Shown here one piece after another: positions 11,526 through 24,400 of a stretch of 64,000 nucleotides of DNA. The DNA lies in the NCBI GenBank assembly GCA_027596035.1, contig JADGJA010000021.1:1-64000 (forward strand), in the 5' to 3' direction. Position 1 is the stretch's first letter; every line of letters starts with the position of its first letter. The DNA is from Thoreauomyces humboldtii (Eukaryota > Chytridiomycota > Chytridiomycetes > Spizellomycetales > Powellomycetaceae). The notes beneath the pieces were generated by a model, which worked only from the letters and a program-made list of their open reading frames with translations, was not told the DNA's origin and searched no databases. The position numbers and the translations under genes were made by a program.

Positions 11526-14423
11526 ATGTGGAGAACTTCAAGCTCGCTTGCTGGTCGCGGGCAAAGCACGACCGCCCGACGGTGTTTGCAGGCACGGCCC
11601 CCTACAGGGGCAGCCAAAACCGTAAGATTCCTGCTGCAAGTGAAATCCGCCGGCAGCCCTATCGCTACAGAGTTCTGACCTTCTGGGATCTGTGTTTTGT
11701 AGAATTCACGCAGCATCACAACCGCGCAATCGAACAATGCAGTCAAATCTACGCCAATCTTCAAATATACCGTAGCAATCTTGGCATTGGCTGGAGCCGG
11801 GTACACAGGAGCAGCTTACTATGCCGTTGAAGATCCAAAGTTCCGCAAGTTCTGGATCGAAAACGTTCCTGGTGGAAAGCCCGCCTTGGAACGGGTCGCC
11901 GTAGCCGCCGACACTATCCGTAGAACCGATGTGAAGGACGTGCGCGCCAAGGCAAGCGAGACCGTGGATCTGGTCGGGAGGAAGGTCGATGATGCTCGTG
12001 GAAGCGTTCTTCATGGATATGACACGACCTTAAATACTCTGGCATCGGCCAAGGTCGAGGCTGCAAAAACCTATGAAGCTACCGTGAATAAGGTTCATGA
12101 GACGCAGGAGGTAGCCCAGCACAAACTCGAGAATGTCACGGCGTTCATGGCCAGCCTGAAGGACGACGCTGCATCCACATTGGAGACGGCTCAGCAAAAA
12201 GTCAAGCATGCCGAAGCCTCCGTGCGAGGCCTGGCTTCCGACGTTGAACAAACTTTCGCAGCTTCCAAGGAAAAGGTTGTGGATGCCTACGAGAGCGTTC
12301 ACAGCGCAATCACCGGAGAGCCTATCAAACCAAAGGTAGTTTTGAATACCCTCTTTTTCAAGACCCTCCTTGCCGAATACCTTGCATTCCATACTAATTA
12401 GCTATCTGGGTTGGCCTAGCCCGCAAAAGGCATAACCAACGCAAAGGAGAATGTTGAGGCTGCGAAGGACAAGCTGGAGGCTGGAACGCGAGAAAACGCA
12501 GCCGCTGTGCGTGAGAAGGTCGGAGGGGCCAAAGACAAGTTGGGAGATAGTGTAAGGGAGAACGCAGAAGCGGCGCGACTGAAGATGGTTGCAGCAAAAG
12601 AAAAGATGGAGACGACAGCCCGGGATACGGCACATTCCGTGAGGGAAGAGGTTGCAGCTGTCAAGGGGAAGCTGGAGACTGGCGCTAAGCAGACTGCCGA
12701 TGTCCTGCGAGGCAAAGTTGAGGCCGCCACAGAGAAAATGGAAGCGAGCGCAAAACAGACTGCCGCCTTTGTACGGGAGAAACTGCCGGTCGCCAAGGAG
12801 CCCACAGAGACCATAGCGGTCCCCGTAGTTACCAGAGCTGTCGACGCCAAAGCAAAGGCCGCAGCAGTTGGTACAGCCACTGCGACGAAGTCGTCAAAGC
12901 CCGAACTTGCACCTGTACCCGAGATCGTCAGTCCGTTACCAGCCAAAGTTCCCGTGAAACCCGAAAGCGATGCTGCGGCTCACGTCGTTGTGGATGCGGA
13001 GCCAATTGAAGCTGGGGTTGTTCTTATCTCTGGGGAAGGCCCTGCCCTCGTCCCGGCCGCTGCAGGACCAAAAGAGGGCACCATAGATACAAAGTCTCCC
13101 GCCACCACGGCCGCAGCTGTTGTCGCAACCGTGAAGGACTCCGTTGCATCTGCCGCTGCCGCAGTGTCAGCTGAAAAAAAGGAGGCTTTTACCATTGAGT
13201 CTCTACGCAAATCATTCGATGACGTTGCGGGAGGATTCGAAAAGATCCCAGAGCATCCAGTAGCGCAGGAGCTTGCGCTCTCGGTCACCTCATTAGCAGC
13301 CGTTCTTGGTCAATTGATCGGTGTCGCTGGAGTTGAGGGTCGCGCGAAACTTGAGACCGCGCAGAAAGAACTCATCAGCCTCAAGAAGAACTTGAACTCG
13401 TTGAGCAAAGAAGAGGAGAATCTTGTCAAGGACGCTTTGCAAAAGCAGGCTGCGAAATACGCGGAGACCTTGAAAGAGCACATTGCCGTTTCGGAGAAAG
13501 CTCTTTTAACTCAGGCTGACACGTTCCAGAACAAATTTGGCCGCGCTATCGAAGACGAACGCGAGTTGCTCATTTCAAAGCATAATGCAGATTTAGTGGA
13601 GAAGCTCACTGAGCAATCCGCTGAATTCGAGTCACTGTTGACGCTGGAGCTAAGGAAGCAGGGCGAGGAGCTTGAAAAGTTTTGGAACAAAGAAGTCAAG
13701 CTCCGCATTGACGAGGAACGTGGCGGCCGTCTTGCGCGGCTGGATAATCTGTCGTTGAAAGTGAAACATCTCGAACGTATCAGCATCGAGGCCGGTGACT
13801 CCCTCGATCACAGCAAGAAAGTCCACAAGCTGCACGCCGCAGTGAGAGCCGTAGATTCTGCCATCAACCTACCTCATCAAACTTCTCTCACCAAGGAGAT
13901 TGCTCTCCTTCGACACGTCGGCGAGTCATTCCCCGTCGTTGCAAGCGTTGTTGATACCATCTCCCCAGAGGTTGTACGCTCTGGCGTTCCTACCCTTTTC
14001 CAAATCGAGCACCGCTTTCAAAGTGCTAGTCGCGCTGTCCGCAGTGCTCAGTTCATGCCCGTCGATGGTGGGCCGTTATCACACCTGATTTCCACCGGTC
14101 TGAGCAAGGTCACCTTCCAGAAAAAGGGTTTGGTCAACGGCGATGACGTCGAAGCTGTCCTCGCCCGGAGCGAATACTACCTGAGCAACGGAGATGTTGA
14201 AAACGCGGCAAGGGAAATGAACCAGCTTACTGGATGGCCGAAGACCCTGGCCCGGGACTGGCTGGTCAGTGCGCGTCAGTACCTAGAAGTCAAACAAGCC
14301 ATCCAGGTACAATTACGGATATCCGCCATGAGACATTGTCCAACTTGCTTATTCCTTCATCTTCTTCTTTGACAGGTTATCGAAACTCATATCAACCTGC
14401 TAAGCCTAGGAGTAGTACAGTAG
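11526..14423 (+). CDS. MIC60: MIC60/mitofilin, MICOS core subunit
   Basis: Inner-membrane core of the MICOS complex, which shapes crista junctions and contacts the outer membrane. Four exons (11526-11621, 11703-12335, 12420-14306, 14376-14423) give 887 residues. The first exon is an Arg/Ser/Thr-rich mitochondrial presequence (MWRTSSSLAGRGQ). A transmembrane helix follows at about residues 48-68 (YTVAILALAGAGYTGAAYYA). Residues of roughly 120-330 are Lys/Glu/Ala-rich amphipathic repeats (units such as AKDKLEAGTREN and VREKVGGAKDKL), then an Ala/Pro-rich linker, a long coiled coil, and the conserved mitofilin signature near the C-terminus (RFQSASRAVRSAQFMP, LARSEYYLSNGDVENAAREM, ARDWLVSARQYLEVKQAI). 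The last exon encodes only 15 residues. Intron 2 has a perfect TACTAAT branch site. Longer than the yeast protein because of the repeat region. Confidence 0.93.
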
Positions 14424-14534
14424 TGCATTATTCTTTCTCCTGCAAATACATTTTTAGAACCGAACATGGGGATTTTCACATGCAATGAATCGCCACTGAA
14501 CAGCACTCATAAACAAATTTGAGAGATCTGTCGC

Positions 14535-17500
14535 TTAATGCTGTCCTTTGATGCCTCTCAGGACGGTCTCGACGCTTTTGCGGTGCGCCTTCTCGGCAGG
14601 CGTAGACTTTGAGAACATCGAGGTATCCCCTTTCATCCTGAGGCGAAAAGAGGTGAGAACATTCCAAAACAAAGTTGAGTGGCGGGTTCTCAGGCGTACT
14701 TTTCGAGCAACGTGGCCAACTGATCAAGCTTTATTCGAGAATAGCGTCGATCCCGTATCGCAGAATTCAGAATATCCTCGATGTTTGGCGATTTCAGTAA
14801 GGTGACCGTCTACGAAGAGCTTCAGCAAACTGTTGACAGGCGGTGAAGGAACCATAGTACCCATCACCTGTCGTAGTGGTGCAAAGGCTTCGCCCAGTTT
14901 CCCCTCACCGACACCTGTAGCAAACTTTTCCAAGAATGCGACGTCTTTGTCGAGAACATCGATGGCCGTCAAAGAAACCTTTTTCACGTCAGGAGCGAGT
15001 ACCAAGCCCTGCATGAATTAAGGTAAGACGCAGAGCGAGACGGCAATTCCGCATTCGTTGCACGTACATAAATCGTCGAACCAAGGTGTTTGAAAGCGCC
15101 CTGGTACACTTGGGCACGCATGCTTGGCGGCAAGTTGACAAGCGTGGATGTGATAATAACGTTCATGAACTCGACCAATTCTAGTATTTGTCAGGAACAA
15201 GTAAGTAACTGCTTGCAGAAGACTAAATCCTTGGGTTCTCATATACCATCAAGATACGAGCTATGACTAGCAGGAGGAATGTTCGTGGCCCTATAGATAG
15301 GGATGAACCGAACGAAACGATCAGCGGGCTGGTCAAGACTTAAAGACGTCGATCCAGTGTACCAGTCATAATCTGCCACTTCGAGGAAATCATCGGTCTT
15401 CATGTTGAGCAGATCAAACATTCGCTTTTCCGCAATTGACCGAGATTCTTTGAGCGTCTGCGCAGCCTGCAGCCTGATCTGACCAGCTTTGTGTGATATC
15501 CTGTTCAGGGGAAGCTCCGGAGTTAGGATATAGACCGAATAACTCTCATGAATTTGATCGCACCGCATATCCATCAGTAGTTGCTCAAACTCTGCACATG
15601 CCATCTCAAAGTACTCCAGGTTGACAAACACCTGGACCACTTGTGAGATATTGGACGCCATGATCTTGCCCATGAGAGAACTGTTGAGACTCTGCGCCAA
15701 GAGACTTTCGAGCGACTTTTTGAGCAGGTCATCCATCTCGTTATATTGTTGTTCGAAGCCTTCGGCGAATCGATAAAACCCGGTTATGAACTCTTTTGTT
15801 GCGGCACAAATTCGCGGGAACCCTTTCGAAAACGGAAGAGTTTTGGGGAATCTAAGACTTGACATTAGTAGGTTGAGGACGCCGTCTAAGTCCGCACCCT
15901 GATGTACCTGATGTTGGCAGCCCACTCTTTCGAGACGAATTTCAAATTCTTCGCTCGTGAATCATCCTTCAGCTTAAATGCAGTGGTCACGAGATCGTAC
16001 TCGGCTTGGTCATTCACGATCATCGGCGCGTATTCGTCGTTCTCGATAATCTGCTTTTTCCAAATCAGGACTACTCACTGTTGAATCGGACGACTTCACT
16101 CGTACCTGCGTGATTTCGTCGCTACATCGAGACTTCATCAACTCTGCATAGCGGTCAAGCAGCGAGAGCATGAGGTCCATCAAGCTAGTAATTGCAAAGC
16201 CGTAGGACTAGAAAGCCAGGGCTCAGTGGAGAGCACTTTCTGCATCTCTACAGTTGATATATCCATACCGCCATTGTGTCGATGAAGTTAACGACGGCGA
16301 TTTTAATGGTCAAAAACAGGTCAGGGTTGCGACAATCTTGTAGGCTATCTGTGATAACTTCGTTCATTTTGTCCATGGCATTGGACCAGAGCCCTTCTAC
16401 CTGTCAAAGATCGCGATCAGCAAGAACTGTGGCCTTTGGAGACACGAACGATGCTCACCCCGCCCCTCGACCGGAAATCTTGCGTCGAATTGAGCACGGC
16501 TGCCTCAATTATGAAGAAGCCCACTACGTCATACAGGTAGACTTGGAAAGCCGCCAAGTTCCCTTCATCGAAAGAAAACTTCTGTGTTAGGAGGATACTT
16601 GCTTGCATCTACAATTTCAAGGTCAACAACGCCTTGACATCTTAGGAGCCCGGAAGTTAGCCTACGTACTCGGCGCTTTTCCTCGTAGTGTGCACGTAGC
16701 TCGTTTCGTTTGTTGAGAACCTCGTGGATGTGGAGACATTGATAGAGCGGTCTGAAGTCAATCTTCACGTCAACATCGAAGTTGTCTGCGAAACAGGCTT
16801 TTAGCACACTTTTTTAAGACTCATTTAAGACCATGATATAGATACCGTCGTCTTCTTCGTTTGCGGTGATATCCAAGACTGGACCAAGGTTCATGCTACT
16901 TCCGGAAATGGACACGCCTCGTATCATCTCGGCAGCCTTGTGTTTTGCTTTCCCCTTTTTGATAGCCACATGTTCCATCGCCAACTTCCCCACTGCTCTC
17001 GTATTCTCGCGGATACTGTAATGACTTGATATGTTTGCTTATCATAGCTAGCTTTCTATGAGAAGTGCGTACTTAACGAGCCATGTTTGCACTTCTTGCA
17101 GGACTGTCTCGCGAATGTTCTCTTGCATGATCGGAACATATTCCTCTGGAAGGCAAAATTAAGATACTGACAGGCCTAGATCTTTCCGGTCAGACAAGTA
17201 CCTACGCATGTACTTCGCGAACGTGTAATGCATTAGTGGGCGAAGGTGGGTTTTCTGAAGGTCTTCCAGCATCTGTTCGACAGCGATAGCGTTAAGTCCG
17301 ATGTTGCCTCACCGACCAACAACCGAAAATCGAACCTTCAAAGCCGTATAGTACTTGCGATTCTCTACGCTTGCGTTCACCTTGTTGGCCATGTCCAGAA
17401 CAAACAAGCAAGATTGTAACGACTCAACACCTAACTCCAAATTTAGGAGGGTGTGCTGATTGTTTATGATTTCTCGTTTCTACAGCAATCAGTCAAATCG

Positions 17501-17995
17501 TTAACAGACTCTTCTGTCCTGACTCGTACGTTCGCATCAGAAACCTTGCTGACTATCTTACTGCCGGAAGCTTGCATCTGTTCGTTCAGATCCAAAATCT
17601 TATCCTTCAACGTGATAGTGCCCTGCCTAACTTTCAGGAGCTGATCCACGGATTGCACGAATTCCTGTCAATCGACCAGTTAATCAACTGCTTTGTATGC
17701 ATGTGAATCAAGTCGGACGGCTTTTCGGGCATACTTGATAGTGGAATGTGCACATCTTTTCGATCTCGGCCTCCTTCTTGCTGATGAACATACTGAGCTG
17801 CTCGCCAAAGACATCCTCTTTCCCTGTTTGCAGAATCTGTTTGATGATGTAGGCTATCTGATCGAAGTTTTCAGCTCCGCCGTCTGTTCCTGAACTGCCA
17901 TCCGACACTGCGAGTTCCCGCAACAGCTGCTGGAAATGAGCAGCCTCCTCCACTTTTGTCGCCGGATCTGCTGACTCCTTCATTGTGTCGGCCAT
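14535..17995 (-). CDS. SEC15: Exocyst subunit SEC15 (EXOC6)
   Basis: Exocyst tethering subunit that binds the Rab GTPase Sec4/Rab11 on secretory vesicles. The gene is broken into many small exons. It starts at 17995 (MADTMKES) and carries the family hallmarks in order: KKEAEIEKMCTFHYQ (end of exon 1, 17735), EFVQSVDQLLKVRQG, ESLQSCLFVLDMANKV, THLRPLMHYTFAKYM, a long exon 15925-15239 with SSLMGKIMASNISQVVQVFV, then SMRAQVYQGAFKHLGSTIY. The last exons are joined by a 58-nt intron (PLRQ to TVTLLKSPNIEDIL) and by a further intron within LLEKMKGDTSMFSK, ending KSVETVLRGIKGQH with TAA at 14537-14535. The apparent frame break near 14,790 disappears with that 58-nt intron, so the gene looks intact. 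Individual internal exon borders were not all resolved. Confidence 0.9.
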
Positions 17996-18484
17996 GGTTG
18001 GCGCTGGTGGTTTGGGGGCGGTTGCGTTGCCTTAGCAGGTCAGCAGCCCTCAAAGCGGCGCGTCCGGACGAGCGCGCAAAGCAAACAGACTACACAGCCA
18101 CCCTGCCATTTTCCCGTCCGAGCGTGTCGGACCGGGTTGCCACTGGACTGCTGACGTAACCGGCCCTCCGCCTGCTTTCCACTGTCTGTCTTTTCTCCTC
18201 AGCGTTCAGGTGCAAGGCACGGTACCCTCGCCGTTTCCGTTCGCTAAGGGAGGCCAGCTGTGCCAAACGAATACGAGTCGACCTCAAACAGCTTTCACAA
18301 ATCACATTAATCCACCGACTGCTTTTTCTCTCGGTCCTGCCGCTGAAACGACCTACCGCGACACACACAACACGACGCGATCTGAGCGCATTGAGAACCC
18401 TCCGGCATCCGCGCCGTCTTCTGGTGCGATCCCCCATAGAAGCCTGCAGAGTCTGCCGAGAACCGGACGGAAACAGCGGCAACC
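17996..18484. promoter_or_regulatory. Divergent SEC15-talin intergenic region
   Basis: 489-bp gap between the two start codons. It has no strong TATA box. I see pyrimidine-rich patches and nothing I can name. The region presumably carries both promoters. Confidence 0.4.
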
Positions 18485-21400
18485 ATGTCCCATCTCTCTC
18501 TCAAGATTACCGTGGTGAGCGCCGGGCTCACCAAAACCATGCAGGTAAACCTCAAAGACATGACCCGCATGATGCGCACACCGATATCTGACCTGTACCT
18601 CTTTCCAGTTTTCCGGGGACATGTCCGTGCATGAAGTCTGTCGAGAGATTCGAGAAAAGTTCGGCGAGGGCGCCGGTGGGTCCGATCACGGGCTTATGTG
18701 GCCCGACACTGGCAAATGGCTCCAACCCGGCAAGATCCTTGATTTTTACGACATGAATTCTGGCGATGCTCTGGAGTATCGTAAGAAGCATCGAGCGCTC
18801 AAAGTCAAAACCATGGACAACAGTGTCAAGACGGTCCTGATCGACGAGAGCCTTCCCGTTCAACAGCTCGTAGACATCATCTGCGAGAGGATCGGAATCC
18901 AAAATCCTGAGGAGTACTCCATCCTGCCGGAGAAAGAGACGGGATACGATGATAACCCGCAAGGTTCGAGCAAATCGGACTCGAAAAAGAAGGGGAAGGA
19001 TCCGGCACCCGGCGCTGATATGGGTAAGTGCGTTGGTTGCCGTTGCGTGGCGCCTCAGGCTAATATCCTTGAAACCCGCATAGGCCAACAAGATCAGGCT
19101 CGTTGGCTACACCCAGACAAGACACTGCGGGAACAGGGCGTGGCTGAAGAAGATATTGTCCTCCTCAAAAAGAAGTTTTTCTTTACGGATCAGAACATCG
19201 ACCGAAATGATCCTGTGCAGCTCAACCTCATGTTTAATCAAGCCCGTCAGATGATTATCTCAGGGAAGCATCCATGCACCGCCGAAGAGGCTTGTCAGTT
19301 TGGCGCCATCCAGTTGCAAGTTCAATACGGAAATCATGAAGCCGATAAGCACAAAATGGGATTTGTCAAGTAAGCGCTTTCAGTGCTCTATGGAAATGGG
19401 GCGAAGATAGATCTTTGTCGAGAGGGTGCGGTATCTCATCCAATTATCTTCTTACCCCGTTCTATAGACTCAAAGATAGTGTACCTCCTGAATATCAAAA
19501 GGATAAGGCACTTGAGAAGCGCATATATGTTGAGCACAGCAAACTTCAAGGTCTTACAGAACTCAATGCCAAATTTCGATACGTGCAGCTCTCGCGATCA
19601 CTCAAAACCTACGGAATTACATTCTTTCTTGTGGAGGATGAGACAGCGAAAAAGAAGAAGGACGCTCCGATGCTTCTAGGTGTCACCAAGCAATCTGTGG
19701 TGAAGTTGGATCCTATCACAAAGGAAATCATCCGAGAGTGGCGACTTACGCAGCTGAGACGATGGGCTGCATCGCCCAGCAGTTTTACCATGGACTTTGG
19801 TGACTACGCCGATGCTTATTTCTCCGTTCGAACAAACGAGGGGGAGCAAATCTCGCAACTTATAGCTGGATACATTGACATCATCATCAAAAAACGAAAG
19901 GAAGCGGAGAAGGTGGTCGAAATAGATGAGGAGGAACAGGCTACTATGGAGGAGTACGTAACACCTTCAAGAGCCACTAATGTGGGAATTGTGACGGCTG
20001 GTGCTAGAACGGCCGTAGAAACTAAAGTCGCTGCTCCTCCAATGGTAGCGGACGGCATGAGGGCCGGATGGGGTCGAAGCGGGACGAATGTTTATGCTGT
20101 CCAATACGGAGCACCAGGTGGAGGATACACCCCACAGATGTCAGAGATATCCGGAGCTCAGCAAGCCCTTATGCAAAGCATGAGCAACGGATTCGCGATG
20201 GTCAACAACGCTGCTTCCGATATGAACGTTGCCGCGAATCTGCCACCCCTCGGTAACGATGCCGCAGCAATCCAGTGGAAGCAGCACACTGTGGATGTCA
20301 ATGCCGAGGCTGTCGCCTCTCAAATCATTTCCAACCTGGCAGCAGCAGGGTCTCTCGTCAACAATGTGACGGGTCTCGTTGAGGAGATGGACTACGAAGT
20401 AATCGGTGCTAGTATTGCGACGATGACGTCCAACCTCCAGCAAATGGCACAAGGAATCAAACTCCTTGCCGGATTACAAGAAAGCGCGGAGGATCAGGAG
20501 CGACTGCTGTCAAGTGGCAGGCAAATCGCTCAATGTGCCGCAAAGTTCCTTGACGCAGCTCAACCCATCTGCATGGGTCAGTCAAATCGCGAGGATTTCT
20601 TCGCCTCAGGCAGAGACATGGCCATAGCGTCCGCGGACCTGCTCATGTTGATGGGGCGGCTTGATATTGATGACGATGGTCAAGAAGGGTTGATTAATGC
20701 CGCCAAGGGGGTAACAAAGATGACAGCAGAGCTGATCGCCAGTGCCCGCCCGCTCGCGGCGGCGGTCAAAGACCATACCGCACAACAAGTGCTTATTGCC
20801 GATGCCAAACGCGTTGGCGAACTTGCTCCTGCTCTGATCGCGTGTACATCAGCCGTCTGTCCTGCCATCAACAATGGCCAGTGTTTTGATCAATTTGCTG
20901 AGTCTGCTATGCTGCTCAGAGATGCCATCGAACAGCTCCTGGGCTCCTCTGAGGCCGCAGGAAATCCCAAGCTTTTGCAAGCTCTTAAAGACAATGCGCA
21001 GAAATGTAACGAAGCCATAGCAAAACTTGTCGATATGGCCAAGAAGGGCGCAGACACCACCGTGCAGGATCCCATTGACGTGCAGTACGATTCCGTAGTG
21101 GCTTCGATAGATCGCATGTTTGAGAAGACTGATTCGGTCGACGGGATCGTGAGCGGCGCAAGGGATCTTACTATGATTTCAATGCAATACGTCAATATGC
21201 TCAAAGGCCTTGGTCTGGACACAGCAGATTTCGACGAGCGGACCAGACTACTGAATGCGGCAAGGTCACTTGGAGACGCGACATCGAGGATGGTAGCGGC
21301 AGCAAAGGATGCTGCACGAAACGTCTCGGATCCGGCCACGCAAGGTCGACTGGAGGATGCGATTCGAAATGTCCGGGAGGCAAGCAATACTGCTGCCGGA

Positions 21401-24400
21401 CCGCAACTTCGCGCGAAAGCTTTCACCAGGCTTGTGAAAGCCGTTAGAGAAGCAGTTGCTTCATCAAACCAGCTCATTTCAGCTTCTCGATCCACGGCCC
21501 AGTCCAATCGTAACCAGGCGTCTCAACTCCAGCTGAACCAAGCGGCCCGACGAATAACCGAGCTAACGCCAGCCTTAGCTTCCGCCATGAAGGCATCCGC
21601 TAACGAACCAGACAACCTCGTCGCTTCTATGAAGCTTATCGACACTGCCAAGAAGTTCCTGGGGCCAGGAAATGCACTCTGCATGACCGCTAAAGTTGCT
21701 GCGCCCACCATCGCGGATACACCAGCTCAAAATTCCCTCTTGAACGCCGTAACGCAAATCAGCGAAGATCTGCTTCGACTTGAGAAAGCCCTCGGATCTG
21801 CCGAAGATGCGAGCGCCGGTTTGGAGCTGGAGAGTGCCATGCATGCCCTTCAAGACTACCACCGGGAGCTTCGCACGGCAGCTCAGCATCCTGACGCATT
21901 GCAGCCCGTTCCCGGGTACACGGCAGAGTCTTCGCAAGCCGAGATGCTGACAGCCGTGAGATCCTTGCAGACTGACCTCGGGCAAATAGCCAGTGGTGTG
22001 CAGCAAGGCAACGAGAAGACGGCTGGTACTGCGGCTACCGATGCAGTAGCAGCCCTGCAGGCTTTGTCGTTTGCCGCCTTGGCTTTGGCATCCTCGGACG
22101 ATGACGTCAACTTCCGAAAGGATCTCCTAGGTGCCACCAATAACGTTACAGCTGCATTGTCCAATCTTCTGGGAAGTACCAAAGACGCAGTGGATAGTCC
22201 TGGTCGTCGGGGCAATTTCGAGCAGAATGCAGCGCGGCTATCAGGGGCTTTAGAAGGGCTCACAAAGTATCTGCCCGGTCAAAAGGAATTGGACAAGAGT
22301 ATTCTGGGCATTCGCAAGGTCCTTGCAAACGTTGAGAAAAGGGGTCTTGCCCTGTCCGGTACCGGGGCCAACGGGGCATCTGGGGCAGGAGGTGGATCTT
22401 TTCAGTCGGCCCAAAATAAGCTGCAGGCTGCAGCCACAGGCATTACCGTGGCAGCAAATGGTCTCGCTCTAGCTTCGCGAGGTTCTCCGGAGGAGCTTAA
22501 TCAGACCGCCGCATCGTTCAGCACTGCATTTTCCAAGCTCGGGGATGCAGCGGCATCCTACGCGGCCGTGACCTCCGATGAAGCTGCCAAGACCAAGCTC
22601 CTCCAGATTCTCCAGGAGGTAGGGGGAGCATCTCAGAGGATGCTCGACATCACGAAATCAGCAGCGATCGACCCTTCGAACGCCAATCTTCGAAGTCAGC
22701 TACAAGGCGCTACAAAAGGGATCAACGACAGTACAAACCTACTTTTGGAAGTTTGTTCCGCATCCGCGCCTGGACACGCAGAATGTAACAATGCCTTGCA
22801 GACACTATCCTTAGCTTCGGCGAAACTCGGGTCCGTGAATGACGCTACAGTGAATCAGGATACATATGGGGAGAGCGTTGGGAAGGTCGGAATGTCAACG
22901 AAGGCGCTCGCAGCAACCCTCACATCTATTGCGACGAACGCGAAAACTGGCAATGTTGCCAAAATGGCCGCCGACACGGTCGAACTCTCCAACGCCATTG
23001 TGCAGCTCACAGAAGGAAATGTTCGTGCCGCCTATCTCGTCGGAGTGGCAGATGAATCTTCTGTGGCGGCCATTGCGCCCATTGTCGATAGCGGGGCGTT
23101 CCTCTCGGCCAGCCTAGAAATTCGAGAGGCATGCGAAAGGCTTGTCGACGAAAGAAACAACCAACAAACCATCCTGGAGATTGCGGCGAAGATTGCTAAA
23201 CAGACTGCAGCGTTGTGTCAGGCCTGTAGGGGCGCTGGTGCTAATCCTGAGGTGACGCCCATCGCAAAAACCCACTTTATGGGTGCCGCGAAGGACCTCG
23301 CGACCAAGACATCCGCGCTTGTGGCTACCATCAAAACGCTTGCCCTCAAACCCTCGGATGCCGCACGGGATGAATGTCAGTCTACATCCATCCCGCTGAT
23401 GGAGGCCGTGGACCAAATCGCCAATTACTCAGCCTCTGCAGAGTTCGCCGGTACTGATGCCCGAGTCGGTACAGCAGCAGCAGCAGCGCAAAGGCCGATT
23501 CTCGAAGGCTCAGATGCCGTGATTGCCACGGTCCAGGATCTTATCACCACCGTGAAACTCGTCTGCAGCAACCCTAGGGATGAAGCATCACAACAACTCC
23601 TGCAAGCCCACTCTCGAGCTGTCGTAGACGCGGTCAAAACATCTCTGCAAGTGGTGACGAGCTCGGCACCGGGACAAAAAGAGTGCGAGGTTGCCTTGGA
23701 AAAACTTTCGGAGGCGGTAACAACAGTGGATGGAGCAATTGTGGAGGCTACCGTAAACAATTTGTCGCCGCAACCAGAGACGGTGATCAACGCTGCATTG
23801 GTAGATAACGTTCGGGCCATGGCGAGCTTGTGCGACGTGGTTGCAAAGGCCGCCAGGGAAGATGCGGGGAGTCTTGGAGCATCTGTCACAGAGCTGCCAG
23901 CTTCATTTAGTCGGGTATGCTTGCAAAGTAGAACCTCTGCAATCAGCTGTTTAATCTAGCTTACCTTATTTCTTTGGAATAACCTTTAGGTAGCAATCGG
24001 TGCCGTGGGCTTGGCCTCGAACATGGTCGACATGCAACAACAAATGAACATCCTCGAACAAGTCAAGGCCCTTGGAGATGCGATGAACGCCTTCGTGTAC
24101 GCTGCGAAGGCTAACGGCGGCAACTCGCGGAACGCTGCAGGCGTTAAAAAGCTTGAAGACGAAAAAGTTCGATTCCGTACAGCGGTTTCAAAGCTGGTTA
24201 CGACGTTAGAAGGCTCTCGAGACGAGTCGGGCGAATTCACAAAGGCCGTTGAGCACATCGAGACCGTCGTGGGAAGCCTTGAGACTAACGTGCCAGAGAC
24301 CGTGAACAAGGCATACCATTTGTTCGAAGAGGAGGTGGATGCGGTCGGCAAGCAGATTATTGGCGCCGTCGGTGATGCAATCAGCAAAGCGAAAACTCCA

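Noticed and set aside
14698..14850. Apparent frameshift near the end of SEC15
   Set aside because: A 58-nt GTGATG..CGTAG intron joins PLRQ to TVTLLKSPNIEDIL and restores the family sequence LLEKMK through to a new last exon, so the gene is intact.
20890..21507. Long antisense open frames inside talin and other Ala-rich genes
   Set aside because: They are mirror frames of Ala/Ser-rich coding sequence, with no splice logic or family resemblance.
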